This document shows, piece after piece, positions 41,804 through 50,618 of a stretch of DNA of 64,000 nucleotides (positions are counted from its first letter, which is position 1; each line of letters starts with the position of its first letter). Both the position numbers and the translations under genes were made by a program. The notes below the pieces were generated by a model that worked only from the letters and a program-made list of their open reading frames with translations, was not told the DNA's origin and made no database searches. The stretch is from NCBI GenBank assembly GCA_013041925.1, contig JABDRB010000013.1, positions 307,644-371,643 of the forward strand. The letters are read 5' to 3'. The DNA comes from Akkermansiaceae bacterium. Lineage in GTDB: Bacteria > Verrucomicrobiota > Verrucomicrobiia > Verrucomicrobiales > Akkermansiaceae.

Positions 41804-41936
41804 AATTGAGTTGGAAAATGGGTATGTATGATTTCTGGCGATTTGAGAGCGATTTGTGAAGCGTTTTTTAAGATTATTTTCAGGTCGGGCACGGTTGACA
41901 TCTGCGGGATGCTTCCCATCAGCCGACTTTCAAGAC

Positions 41937-42965
41937 TTATTGATAACTCATCATGTGGAGCTTGGTCGTTCCGTCCTGATCCACGTATTCGACATCGACG
42001 GTTTTATTTTCGAGATCCACCTTCTTGAGGAGGTAGGGTTTTTGCTTGGCGTTTGCATCGAACGGCAAGGAAAAGCGGATATTTTCTTCGATCTTAAAAG
42101 GGTTCCCACCCTGGCGGAGGGCCTGAAGGATGAACTCAACGGTGACATCTTGAATCCCTGGCTTACCGCGGCGATCCACTTGATAAATCTCACCATTTTT
42201 GTTCGGCTTAAGGTCTTCAATCTCCCAAACCTTGATCGGTTGCATCACTCCGTTCTTCATCACTTGCTTCTGAATCATCTTGATAAACCTGAAGCGTTTC
42301 TGCATGAGGGGCTGTAAAAATTCAATCGTGTCGCCAGCTCTAATCGCTCCAGGCCCCATGCGGTTCACCCTAGCGCCGCGCTTATTTTCAAGCCTGAACA
42401 CAAATTGCCCACCACCATAATCAGAGGGTTTGATATGCACCTGCGTGGTTTTCACACCTTCCTTGGGCACCACCAACAACTTAACAATCGGGTCAGGATG
42501 GCTATCGAAGTCATTAGGATCGGTTTCAGCCACAAACTCCTCGCGGTTCGTGAAGCCATCCTTATCGGGGTCACGCTCAGGTGAGTCACTGAAGCCAGGG
42601 TCGATCCCATGTTTCATCCACCAGTTATTATCAATCTCAGCATGCACTGGCGCACTCTTGAGCAAGTCGACGGGGTTCTCCTGATCATCCTTTTTAGAAA
42701 ACAACGGGACACCGGTAAAGAGATCGATCTTACGACCATCAATGTCGGGCTGAATCACTTCATGCAACTCACCAAACGAGCTATTGACCTGAATGATTTC
42801 AGGGAGGCCCGAAACATCGGTTTCCTGGTTACGCTTGGGCGACTCATCACTGAAGGCGTCGGCCATATCACCCTTATTCTTTAGAGTGATGGCACCGAGG
42901 CCTATGGCGGCAACAACCGCTCCGCCTAAGGCTAATTTTTCGTAGTTATTTGATAACCAGGACAT
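41937..42965 (-). CDS. Amuc_1099-like membrane protein (PilP-position)
   Basis: A 342-residue protein from the ATG at 42965; the upstream in-frame extension overlaps the previous gene and looks artefactual. A short MSWLSNNYEK start leads to one transmembrane helix (about 12-30, LALGGAVVAAIGLGAITL). The rest is periplasmic. It contains a single DPDKDGFTNREEF calcium-binding-like loop near residue 150 and a beta-rich C-terminal part (TVEFILQALRQGG, KPYLLKKVDLENKTVDVEYVD). Its place between the Amuc_1100-like gene and the secretin gene suggests it links the inner-membrane platform to the secretin, as PilP does in type IV pili. That role is inferred from gene order only. Confidence 0.75.
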   Translation of the reverse strand: MSWLSNNYEKLALGGAVVAAIGLGAITLKNKGDMADAFSDESPKRNQETDVSGLPEIIQVNSSFGELHEVIQPDIDGRKIDLFTGVPLFSKKDDQENPVDLLKSAPVHAEIDNNWWMKHGIDPGFSDSPERDPDKDGFTNREEFVAETDPNDFDSHPDPIVKLLVVPKEGVKTTQVHIKPSDYGGGQFVFRLENKRGARVNRMGPGAIRAGDTIEFLQPLMQKRFRFIKMIQKQVMKNGVMQPIKVWEIEDLKPNKNGEIYQVDRRGKPGIQDVTVEFILQALRQGGNPFKIEENIRFSLPFDANAKQKPYLLKKVDLENKTVDVEYVDQDGTTKLHMMSYQ

Positions 42966-43023
42966 GTTGATTGTGGAGTAAGTAAGAAATGTGAGTGATG
43001 AAAAAAGTAAAACAGGCTGGCCG

Positions 43024-44088
43024 TTAGCCGTTGCTCGGCGCCGATGATGCTTCTGCACCAGCCGCTGCGCCCTTGATCAGCAGGATGTCAAAACTGATGT
43101 AGACGTGCAGCTTTTCACTTCCGAGAACCTGCTTGAGAATATGCTGACCCTCTACGCTCGGCGCAGGCGCGGGTGCAGGCGCGGGCACTTGACCGTCACC
43201 CTCGTCGGCATCATCGGGGAAGGCGATACCAGCAAATGGATTAGCCCCGGCAGGCTGAAAGGGAGCTCCACCGCCACGGATTTCAGGAAAATTGGCATCC
43301 TTTTTTGTCGGTGGGGTTTGCCTCTCGTTACGGACCCTTAACGCACGGATGGAGAAAAAGTAATCCTCGGAGTTGACCATCGACTTGAGAAAGTCACGGA
43401 CTGACGCCTCGGTAGCGGTGAAAGATAGCTCCACGGGCATAAGTTGGTACGGTTTTTCGCTGGCAGCGCCCGACTTCGACGCCCGTCCGCGCGATCGGCT
43501 CCCCGCCCTACCACCACGACCAGAAGGTGCCGGTGTTCCAGCCGCCGTTTCGACGGGCAACTCTGCACGCTTGATATTGACAAGTTCCTCGGGTTTCACC
43601 TCGGCAAGTTGCCCCAGCAACCACTGCATCGCACCCAACTGGTAATTCAACTGGGCGGTTGCTCCCGCCTTCGCCTGAACCTTCGCGTATTTTTCAAATC
43701 CGAACTTACACCCGTCGGGCAGCGTGGTTCCTGCCGCTTCAAAATCGGCGCGGAGCATCTTCCCCACCTTCACTTGGGCATCGCTAAATTGTTCCGGCGT
43801 CAGGGAAGCAAGCTTACCTGGCTGGTATCGCACCAAGGCAGAACGGACCGCATCAATGACGTCCGTGTATTGATTGACCCCTCTCTGGCGTTTTTTGAGA
43901 TTCACCGCATCGGGATACGGCTTAGACTTCTGTAACAAGGTGTGCTTGTTTTTGAGATCCTCATACTCAAGCATCTTCTCGTCAAAGGCATCCCCTTGGG
44001 AATTGCCATAGACAAAGATCACCCCACCGACGACGGCCGTGAAACCCACCAAACCGGCGACAAATTTATTTTCCTTCATCCAACTCAT
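43024..44088 (-). CDS. Amuc_1100-like pilus-associated membrane protein
   Basis: A 354-residue protein with an N-terminal transmembrane helix (about 9-28, FVAGLVGFTAVVGGVIFVY), a coiled-coil segment (about 30-60) and a periplasmic alpha-beta domain. Segments AELPVETAA, PYQLMPVELSFTATEASV, DYFFSIRALRVRNERQTPP and LGSEKLHVYISFDILLI line up with the corresponding parts of Akkermansia Amuc_1100. That protein, studied for its effect on host TLR2 signalling, folds like PilO-type pilus assembly proteins. An Ala/Pro-rich low-complexity stretch near 310-325 is unlike the rest. It lies between the PilM-like gene (61 bases) and the Amuc_1099-like gene (58 bases). Role: part of the inner-membrane platform, by analogy with PilO. 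Confidence 0.88.
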   Translation of the reverse strand: MSWMKENKFVAGLVGFTAVVGGVIFVYGNSQGDAFDEKMLEYEDLKNKHTLLQKSKPYPDAVNLKKRQRGVNQYTDVIDAVRSALVRYQPGKLASLTPEQFSDAQVKVGKMLRADFEAAGTTLPDGCKFGFEKYAKVQAKAGATAQLNYQLGAMQWLLGQLAEVKPEELVNIKRAELPVETAAGTPAPSGRGGRAGSRSRGRASKSGAASEKPYQLMPVELSFTATEASVRDFLKSMVNSEDYFFSIRALRVRNERQTPPTKKDANFPEIRGGGAPFQPAGANPFAGIAFPDDADEGDGQVPAPAPAPAPSVEGQHILKQVLGSEKLHVYISFDILLIKGAAAGAEASSAPSNG

Positions 44089-44149
44089 GGTCGTATCGTA
44101 GTAAGTAGCGTTATTGATTTAAAAGTAACAAGATGAGACAGCGGGTATC

Positions 44150-46003
44150 CTAACGGGAAACCTTGACCCCATCGGGTGCTGGAATGGCTTTTTTCAGCGG
44201 TAAAATAAGCTCAAATGGAGCCGCGTAGCTGCCTGCTTCAACCGTCCTGGGGAGTGAAACAATCATCTTTTCCGCAGGCAGGACAGAATCAAAGTAGTTT
44301 GACCCCTTACGCAGACGCTCGATCAACTTGGTGACGTCTCGGTAACCCTCGGCCGTGCGCCAAAGGCCTTTAACTCGGATCGCATTAATCATCGGCTTCA
44401 CCACTGCTGGAGCGGCCCTCCTCTTCGACTTTTTCCGTTTTTTGGGCGCTGGAGCAGCATCGACTCTGATCGTGGCAAGCGCTGAATCACCATATTCCGC
44501 CTCACCAAAATTGCTCGCAATCACCGACTGCACAGGCCCCGGACTCCCCTCCGTCACTTGGTCGGCTTTAAAGCCAACCACGGGGTCAAAATCAACCAGC
44601 CAGACAACATCACTGGCAAAATGATGCGCTAGGTCATCCCAGACATCGACCCAAACAATACGGGAACTCTGACCATCGATCAACTGCTTCGCCATCGCAT
44701 CAAGCTTCGCCTCATCCTTGGAGAGATCCTTTAATGGCTTCGCATATCGTTGCCTTTCATCCACTTTACCCTGCATGCCCACAACGGCATCCTCCGCTTG
44801 CCCCTTGCGTGAAACATTGGACCACGCCCAGACAGCGAGACCAAGAAGAAGCAGGATCGACGCAGCTAGCAAGAACGGCTTACGACGCTCGGTCTCACGC
44901 TCACGCGAAACCGCATCAGGCACAAGATCAATCTCCAAGGACGCCTGGCCAATGCCTCGCAGACCCATACCGACCAGCTCACCGAGCAGGTGGGCGTCAG
45001 CCGCAATTTGATCCACATCCACGCCTTTCCCAACAGAGACACGCTTCAGTGGGTTGAAAAATTCAACAGGCAGACGGAGCTTATCTTGGAAAAATTCGGC
45101 GATATAGGGGAGATTCGATCCACCACCCGCAAGCAGAATCTGCTTAGGTGCTTTCCCTCCATGCTGGCTGCGAAAATAGTTCGTCGTGCGCGCTATCTCA
45201 GCGGGGAGTTTCCCCAGGGCATTGCGGATCACAGTCGCAAGTGCCGCCGTAGGTTCATCCATATGCGATGTATGAGCCGAATTCAGTGCCACCATACCAT
45301 TCGTGCACTTCTGTGACTCCGCTTCCGAAAAGTTAATCCCGTACTCTTTGGCGATCGCCGTGGTAATTGAGGCACCCCCTACCGCCACACTGCGGGTAAA
45401 CATGCGGTTTCCTTCGAGATAAATCAGGTTACAGGTCTTAGCCCCGATATCGATCAGCAAGGTGGTTTCATCCAACTCAGGGTAGTTGTATCGCAAGGCG
45501 TTATAGAGCGCCATCGGAGAGGCATCCACCTCAGAGGTCCCCATTCCGGCATCAAGCACGACAGCATTCATGTCGTTGAGTGCCTCCCCCTTGATCGCTA
45601 CCAGCGCGACCTCTTTCTCACTGGCTCCACTCTCGAGAAGTTCCCAGTCCCAAATGACTTCATTGATGGGAAACGGGACGTGCTGCTGAGCCTCGAAGGC
45701 GACCAACTGCTCGATGTTATCATCCTCGATCGGTGGTAGCTTGATGAAACGGGTAAATACCGATTGGCCCGATATGGAATACCGCAGCTTGGTGGATTTC
45801 CCAACCTTGAGCCTCTCTGACAACTCAGAAATCGCCACCCGGATCTGGGGCAATCGCGCCATCTCCGCAGCGGGGTCGGCCAAAATCGATGTTGAGTCAT
45901 ATCTCTTGAGAATGAGCCCTCCCTTTTTAGAGGGAGCAAACACCCCCATGGAAATACGCTGGGATCCTATGTTCAGTGCTACGGTAGCCTGTGCTTCTGC
46001 CAT
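44150..46003 (-). CDS. PilM-PilN-like fusion protein (Amuc_1101-like)
   Basis: A 617-residue protein. Residues 1-350 are an actin-like PilM ATPase: ATVALNIGSQRISMGVF, TLLIDIGAKTCNLIYLEG (183-198) and ILLAGGGSNLPYIAEFF (289-305) are the phosphate and adenosine motifs. PilM sits on the cytoplasmic face of type IV pilus platforms. The chain then continues SLEIDLVPDAVSRERE, like the start of PilN, into one transmembrane helix (376-394). The periplasmic domain has a coiled coil and a ferredoxin-like fold element (INAIRVKGLWR, VTKLIERLRKGSNYFD), as in PilN. In most bacteria PilM and PilN are separate and bind through that peptide; here they look fused. A basic Lys/Arg patch (KKRKKSKRR) lies in the periplasmic part. 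Confidence 0.88.
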   Translation of the reverse strand: MAEAQATVALNIGSQRISMGVFAPSKKGGLILKRYDSTSILADPAAEMARLPQIRVAISELSERLKVGKSTKLRYSISGQSVFTRFIKLPPIEDDNIEQLVAFEAQQHVPFPINEVIWDWELLESGASEKEVALVAIKGEALNDMNAVVLDAGMGTSEVDASPMALYNALRYNYPELDETTLLIDIGAKTCNLIYLEGNRMFTRSVAVGGASITTAIAKEYGINFSEAESQKCTNGMVALNSAHTSHMDEPTAALATVIRNALGKLPAEIARTTNYFRSQHGGKAPKQILLAGGGSNLPYIAEFFQDKLRLPVEFFNPLKRVSVGKGVDVDQIAADAHLLGELVGMGLRGIGQASLEIDLVPDAVSRERETERRKPFLLAASILLLLGLAVWAWSNVSRKGQAEDAVVGMQGKVDERQRYAKPLKDLSKDEAKLDAMAKQLIDGQSSRIVWVDVWDDLAHHFASDVVWLVDFDPVVGFKADQVTEGSPGPVQSVIASNFGEAEYGDSALATIRVDAAPAPKKRKKSKRRAAPAVVKPMINAIRVKGLWRTAEGYRDVTKLIERLRKGSNYFDSVLPAEKMIVSLPRTVEAGSYAAPFELILPLKKAIPAPDGVKVSR

Positions 46004-46081
46004 GATTTGATGAATAAAAAAATTAAAGGATGAGGGAGGTGGGTGTTTTCAGATAATCTGTCGTATTAGGCAAGGCCTATT

Positions 46082-46711
46082 CTAGCGGCGTTCCTCGATT
46101 TCCGCGTAGCGATCCCACCAGAGTAACTTAAAGGGCGTCTCGTTTTTGTTTCGCAGTGGGATTTTGTTATAGCGGGCCATCGTATCCCACCACTTACCTT
46201 TTTGCTTCGACTCGGTTGAGAAGAATCCGGATCCTTTATAAGCCTCGGATCCGTTCACCCGAATTTCACCTCCAACTCCTTCGACCACGCTCTTGCCAGC
46301 ATTATCGCTTCCACTGATGCGTTCAACGGCCAGGGGCGACAGGTAAACCGACGCATAAATATCTTCTCCGACAGGAACATTCACATAACTCACCTCTTTT
46401 TCCATGACACGCACCTTAGAGCTGCCACCCTCCTGAACCTTGGCTGCCACATACCACTTGACACTCACGCGGTCGACAAACCTGTCCTTCCTTTCACTCG
46501 AGATCACCTTAAACTTCACCTCAACCTCAAGCCACTCCTTGGGTTTGAATTTCTTTTTCCCCGTATTACCCGCAACAACAGGCGACTCAAGATTGTCAAA
46601 TTCGGGTTTATCCACATCAACCTTATACGTCTGAGCCAGTAAGGGACTCGCCGAAGACATGACCCCTAACAAGAGAACGGAAAACAAGAGATGGTGGTTA
46701 AAGCGTTTCAT
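46082..46711 (-). CDS. Amuc_1102-like exported protein
   Basis: A 209-residue protein from the ATG at 46711, giving signal peptide LLFSVLLLGVMSSASPLLAQ. An upstream in-frame extension to 46846 has no signal character. The mature protein is beta-rich: WLEVEVKFKVI, RVSVKWYVAA, VMEKEVSYVNVPVGEDIYASVYLSP. This size and strand pattern, and its place as first gene before the PilM-like gene, match Amuc_1102 of Akkermansia. Its job is unknown; as first gene it may be a periplasmic or surface component of the same machine. The 195 bases to proS, divergently transcribed, must hold both promoters. Confidence 0.72.
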   Translation of the reverse strand: MKRFNHHLLFSVLLLGVMSSASPLLAQTYKVDVDKPEFDNLESPVVAGNTGKKKFKPKEWLEVEVKFKVISSERKDRFVDRVSVKWYVAAKVQEGGSSKVRVMEKEVSYVNVPVGEDIYASVYLSPLAVERISGSDNAGKSVVEGVGGEIRVNGSEAYKGSGFFSTESKQKGKWWDTMARYNKIPLRNKNETPFKLLWWDRYAEIEERR

Positions 46712-46906
46712 AATGAACTTAGTTTCGTTAACGCTACAAAATCCGAACACGGGTTGACCAGCAGAAAGGATGACAGATCGTTCTTTTTTTGTGTGTATCC
46801 ATTGTGATGCCATCCATGCGCCATCATCACACCACTTCATAGACAAAAAGGATCACGTATATCGCACTTGTGAATTCCTCCTCTCTGTGGTTTATCAAAC
46901 GCCGAC

Positions 46907-48436
46907 ATGGCCAAGCCACAAAAAACAGCTATCCAACCAACCCGCGCCGCCGATTTCCCCGAGTGGTATCAACAGGTGATCCGCGCCGCCGATCTCGCTG
47001 AAAACTCTGAGACCCGTGGCTGCATGGTGATCAAGCCATGGGGCTACGGCATCTGGGAGCTCATCCAGCAACAGCTCGATACCCGTTTCAAAGCAACCGG
47101 CCACCAGAATGCCTACTTCCCCCTGCTTATCCCCCTTTCTCACCTCGAAAAAGAAGCCGGCCACGCCGAAGGCTTCGCCACCGAGTGCGCCGTCGTCACC
47201 CACCACCGCTTAGAAACCGAAAAACAGGAGGACGGGACAATCAAAATGATCCCCACCGGCAAACTGACCGAACCCTACGTCATCCGCCCAACATCGGAAA
47301 CAATCATCGGTGCCGCCTTTGCTCGCTGGGTCGAATCCTATCGCGACCTCCCGCTTCTCATCAACCAATGGGCCAATGTCATGCGCTGGGAGATGCGTCC
47401 CCGCCTGTTTCTCCGCACCGCCGAGTTCCTCTGGCAGGAAGGCCACACCGCCCACGAAACCGAAACCGAGGCGATTGAGGAAACCCGCACCATTCACCGA
47501 CTTTACGAGGAGTTCCTGCGCGACCACCTCGCCATCCCCGTCATCGCCGGAGAAAAAACCGAGGCCGAACGCTTCCCAGGTGCCAATATGACACTCACCG
47601 TCGAAGCCATGGTGCAGGATAAAAAAGCCATCCAGGCCGGCACCTCCCACTACCTCGGAACCAACTTCTCCGAAGCCCAAAACATCAGCTTCACCAGCCG
47701 CGACGGCACCCAACAGTATGCCCACACCACCTCCTGGGGCGTCTCCACACGTCTTATCGGCACCCTCATCATGGCCCACTCCGACGACGACGGACTGGTC
47801 CTGCCGCCCCGTGTGGCCCCCTCACAAATCGTGATCATCCCGGTAACCCCAAAAGAAGAGACACGCGATGCCATCATCGATTCCTGCCAAGCTCTGGCCG
47901 AAATCCTACGCCGCGAATGCAGCTACGCGGGACAAGACCTCCGCGTCCACGTCGACACCCGCGACATCGGTGGCGGTGTCAAAAAATGGGAATGGGTCAA
48001 AAAGGGAACACCGATCCGCATCGAGATCGGCCCGCGCGACCTCGAATCAGGTAAGGTCTGCCTGCAGCGCCGCGACCAAGCGGCCAACGAAAAAGCCTTC
48101 ATCCCCAAGGAAGACTTTATCCGCCACGCGTCCGAAACCCTCCAAGACATCCACAACACCCTGCTCACACGCGCCACCGAACTACGCGACAACCACATCA
48201 CCGCGTGCAACGATATAGCGACCTTTGATCAACACTGGTCACAAGACGCCCCCGGTTGGCTCAGCACCCCATGGAACGGAACCCGCAAACAGGAAGAGGA
48301 ACTTTCCAAAAAACACCAAATCACCATCCGCTGCATCCCCGTCGAGCCACTCGAAGGACTGGATCACTCACCCGCCCCATGTTTCCTCACGGGCGAAACC
48401 ACCAGCCAACGTGCCCTCTGGGGACGCAGTTACTAG
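46907..48436 (+). CDS. proS: Prolyl-tRNA synthetase, archaeal/eukaryotic-like type
   Basis: It charges tRNA(Pro) with proline. At 509 residues it is the short ProRS type 3 without the bacterial editing insertion. Class II motifs are visible: motif 1 region GCMVIKPWGYGIWELIQQQLD, PYVIRPTSETIIGAAFARWV, motif 2 MRWEMRPRLFLRTAEFLWQEGHTAH, and motif 3 near WGVSTRLIGTLIMAHSDD. An anticodon-binding domain follows (IVIIPVTPKEE on) and a C-terminal zinc-ribbon-like domain that ends with the conserved terminal tyrosine (GRSY). This type is patchily spread among bacteria. It is followed after 47 bases by accD and folC, probably one run of housekeeping genes. Confidence 0.95.
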   Translation: MAKPQKTAIQPTRAADFPEWYQQVIRAADLAENSETRGCMVIKPWGYGIWELIQQQLDTRFKATGHQNAYFPLLIPLSHLEKEAGHAEGFATECAVVTHHRLETEKQEDGTIKMIPTGKLTEPYVIRPTSETIIGAAFARWVESYRDLPLLINQWANVMRWEMRPRLFLRTAEFLWQEGHTAHETETEAIEETRTIHRLYEEFLRDHLAIPVIAGEKTEAERFPGANMTLTVEAMVQDKKAIQAGTSHYLGTNFSEAQNISFTSRDGTQQYAHTTSWGVSTRLIGTLIMAHSDDDGLVLPPRVAPSQIVIIPVTPKEETRDAIIDSCQALAEILRRECSYAGQDLRVHVDTRDIGGGVKKWEWVKKGTPIRIEIGPRDLESGKVCLQRRDQAANEKAFIPKEDFIRHASETLQDIHNTLLTRATELRDNHITACNDIATFDQHWSQDAPGWLSTPWNGTRKQEEELSKKHQITIRCIPVEPLEGLDHSPAPCFLTGETTSQRALWGRSY

Positions 48437-48483
48437 ATTTTTAGCTTTAGAAATAGAATTGAGAACATAGAATTCCAAGCGAC

Positions 48484-49332
48484 ATGGGTATTTTCAATAA
48501 ACCAAAACTCCGTGGCAAACTCCGTGGCAAAGACGCCAAACGTGATAACATGCCAGACCACCTCTGGACCAAATGCTCGGATTGTAGCGAGCTCATTCAC
48601 ACGCTCGATCTGAAACAAAACCTCAACGTCTGCCCGAAATGTGAACACCATTTCCTCATCGGCGCACGCGAGCGTATCCAGCTCATCGCCGACCCTGAAA
48701 GCTTCCAGGAAACCGACGCCGACATCTTCTCAAAAAACCCCCTCGGGTTTGAGAAATATGAAGAGAAAGTCGCTACGCTTCGAGAAAAAACCCAGCTCAA
48801 CGACGCCGTCGTCACCGGCTCCCTGACCATCGGCGGCAAACCCGCGATGATCGCCGTCATGGACTTCAAGTTTTTCGCCGGCTCCATGGGCTCCGTCGTT
48901 GGCGAAAAAATCACCCGCGCCATCGAACAAGCGACCCGTGAAAAACGCGGCGTCATCATCGTCTCCGCCTCGTCCGGCGCACGCATGCAGGAGGGCATGC
49001 TCTCCCTCATGCAGATGGCCAAGACCTGCGCCGCCCTCGCCCGCCATTCGGAAGCCCAACTCCCCTACATCTCACTGATGACCCACCCCACCACCGGTGG
49101 CGTCACTGCATCCTTCGCCACCATCGGTGACATCAATCTCGCCGAACCCCAATGCATGATCGGCTTCGCCGGCCCTCGTGTTGTCAAGGAAACGACCCAC
49201 CAAGACCTCCCACCCGGTTTCCAAACCGCCGAGTTCATGGTTGAACACGGACTCGTCGACCGCATCGTCACCCGACGCAATCTGCGCGACGACCTCGACC
49301 AACTGCTTGGATACATGTTAGCATCATCCTAA
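48484..49332 (+). CDS. accD: Acetyl-CoA carboxylase carboxyltransferase subunit beta
   Basis: It forms, with AccA, the carboxyltransferase that makes malonyl-CoA, the first step of fatty-acid synthesis. It has 282 residues. The N-terminal four-Cys zinc finger is complete (C31, C34, C50, C53 in CSDC ... CPKC). The crotonase-type fold follows with ASSGARMQEGMLSLMQMAKT and PTTGGVTASFATIGDINLAEP, FAGPRVVKETTHQDLP, the oxyanion and biotin-site segments. AccA is not in the window. It is followed 36 bases on by folC, the accD-folC order seen in many bacteria. Confidence 0.97.
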   Translation: MGIFNKPKLRGKLRGKDAKRDNMPDHLWTKCSDCSELIHTLDLKQNLNVCPKCEHHFLIGARERIQLIADPESFQETDADIFSKNPLGFEKYEEKVATLREKTQLNDAVVTGSLTIGGKPAMIAVMDFKFFAGSMGSVVGEKITRAIEQATREKRGVIIVSASSGARMQEGMLSLMQMAKTCAALARHSEAQLPYISLMTHPTTGGVTASFATIGDINLAEPQCMIGFAGPRVVKETTHQDLPPGFQTAEFMVEHGLVDRIVTRRNLRDDLDQLLGYMLASS

Positions 49333-49368
49333 CATCTATCCAGCCCTCGCCACGAGACCCTTTCTAAT

Positions 49369-50583
49369 ATGACCTACAACGAGGCGATCGATTGGCTCTA
49401 TTCCACCCAGCAGTTTGGCATCAAACTCGGACTCGAACAACCGCGCCGACTGCTCAGAGAAACCCTCGCCTTTCCGAAGCTGGGCGTCAAAGTCGTCCAC
49501 GTCGCCGGCACCAACGGGAAAGGATCAACCTGCGCCATCATCGACGCACTCGCCCAAGCCTGCGGCACCCGCACCGGACTGTTCACGTCCCCACACTTGA
49601 TCGACTTCCGAGAACGCATCCAGGTTAACGGCCGTCATATCCCAGAAACAACCACCGCCTCCTACCTCACCGACATCAAGGAGCTTGTTTCCGACTGGGA
49701 GCATCACCCGACATTTTTTGAGCTCACACTCGCCGTGGCGATGCGGCATTTCCGCGAACAGGCGTGCGAGCTCATCATCTTAGAAACCGGCATGGGTGGC
49801 CGACTCGATGCCACCACCGCCGTCCCCGCCGACATCGCAGTGATCACCCCGGTCGCGCTCGACCACTCACAGTGGCTCGGCGACACACTCACAGAAGTGG
49901 CCGGAGAAAAGGCGGGCATCATCGTGGCGGGAAAACCCGTCATCAGCAGCCCGCAGCAACCCGCCGCCCAGAGCGTCATCGAACAAGAGGCAAACGAGCT
50001 CCTCTCACCCGTCGAGTTCATCACCGAGCCCCTCACCGGCTACGGCATCAACCTCCGCGGCCGACACCAGCAGGAAAATGCCGCCGTCGCTGTCGCCGCC
50101 CTACACAAAATCGGGCAACCACTCAACTCGGACAACGTCCGCCAGGCACTCAGCACCGTCACCTGGCCAGGCCGCTTTGAATCGATTCCCCATACATCCA
50201 TCACCCTCGATGGCGCCCACAACCCGCACGCCGCCAACGCCCTGGCAGCCACTTGGAAACAAGAATTCCCCAACCAAAAAGCCAGCTTAATCTTTGGTGC
50301 CGTCGAAGATAAAAACACAGCCGACGTCCTTGCCCAGCTTACCCCCATCGCCCAACACATCCATCTCGTCCCGATCGATTCTCCGCGTGCGCTCGGTTGC
50401 GATCAACTCGCTGCGGCACTCCCTGCAGACGCGCCACCCCACACCCGCCACAAGAGCTTGCGCGAGGCAATCGCCAACGCCCAATCCGTCACATCCCCGA
50501 TTCTTATCACCGGTTCCCTCTTTCTCATCGGCCAAACCAAGGCATACCTGTCTGAGACAATCACTCGCACCAGCAACCAGTAA
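49369..50583 (+). CDS. folC: Bifunctional folylpolyglutamate / dihydrofolate synthase
   Basis: It adds glutamates to folates and, in the bifunctional form, makes dihydrofolate from dihydropteroate. It has 404 residues. The Mur-ligase-type P-loop is HVAGTNGKGSTCAII near residue 46. The FTSPHLIDFRERIQVNG loop follows, then ELTLAVAMRHF, ETGMGGRLDATTAV, VALDHSQWLGDTLTEVAGEKAGI and, in the C-terminal domain, SITLDGAHNPHAANAL. The Mur-like N-terminal and C-terminal domains are complete. It sits between accD (36 bases) and the MBL-fold gene (35 bases), so these three are probably co-transcribed. Confidence 0.95.
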   Translation: MTYNEAIDWLYSTQQFGIKLGLEQPRRLLRETLAFPKLGVKVVHVAGTNGKGSTCAIIDALAQACGTRTGLFTSPHLIDFRERIQVNGRHIPETTTASYLTDIKELVSDWEHHPTFFELTLAVAMRHFREQACELIILETGMGGRLDATTAVPADIAVITPVALDHSQWLGDTLTEVAGEKAGIIVAGKPVISSPQQPAAQSVIEQEANELLSPVEFITEPLTGYGINLRGRHQQENAAVAVAALHKIGQPLNSDNVRQALSTVTWPGRFESIPHTSITLDGAHNPHAANALAATWKQEFPNQKASLIFGAVEDKNTADVLAQLTPIAQHIHLVPIDSPRALGCDQLAAALPADAPPHTRHKSLREAIANAQSVTSPILITGSLFLIGQTKAYLSETITRTSNQ

Positions 50584-50618
50584 CTCAGCACAACCCCACT
50601 CACACCATCCCATTTCCC

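Noticed and set aside
47210..47779. 189-codon open frame antisense to proS
   Set aside because: It mirrors the class II synthetase core of proS and encodes a Gly/Phe-rich low-complexity chain.
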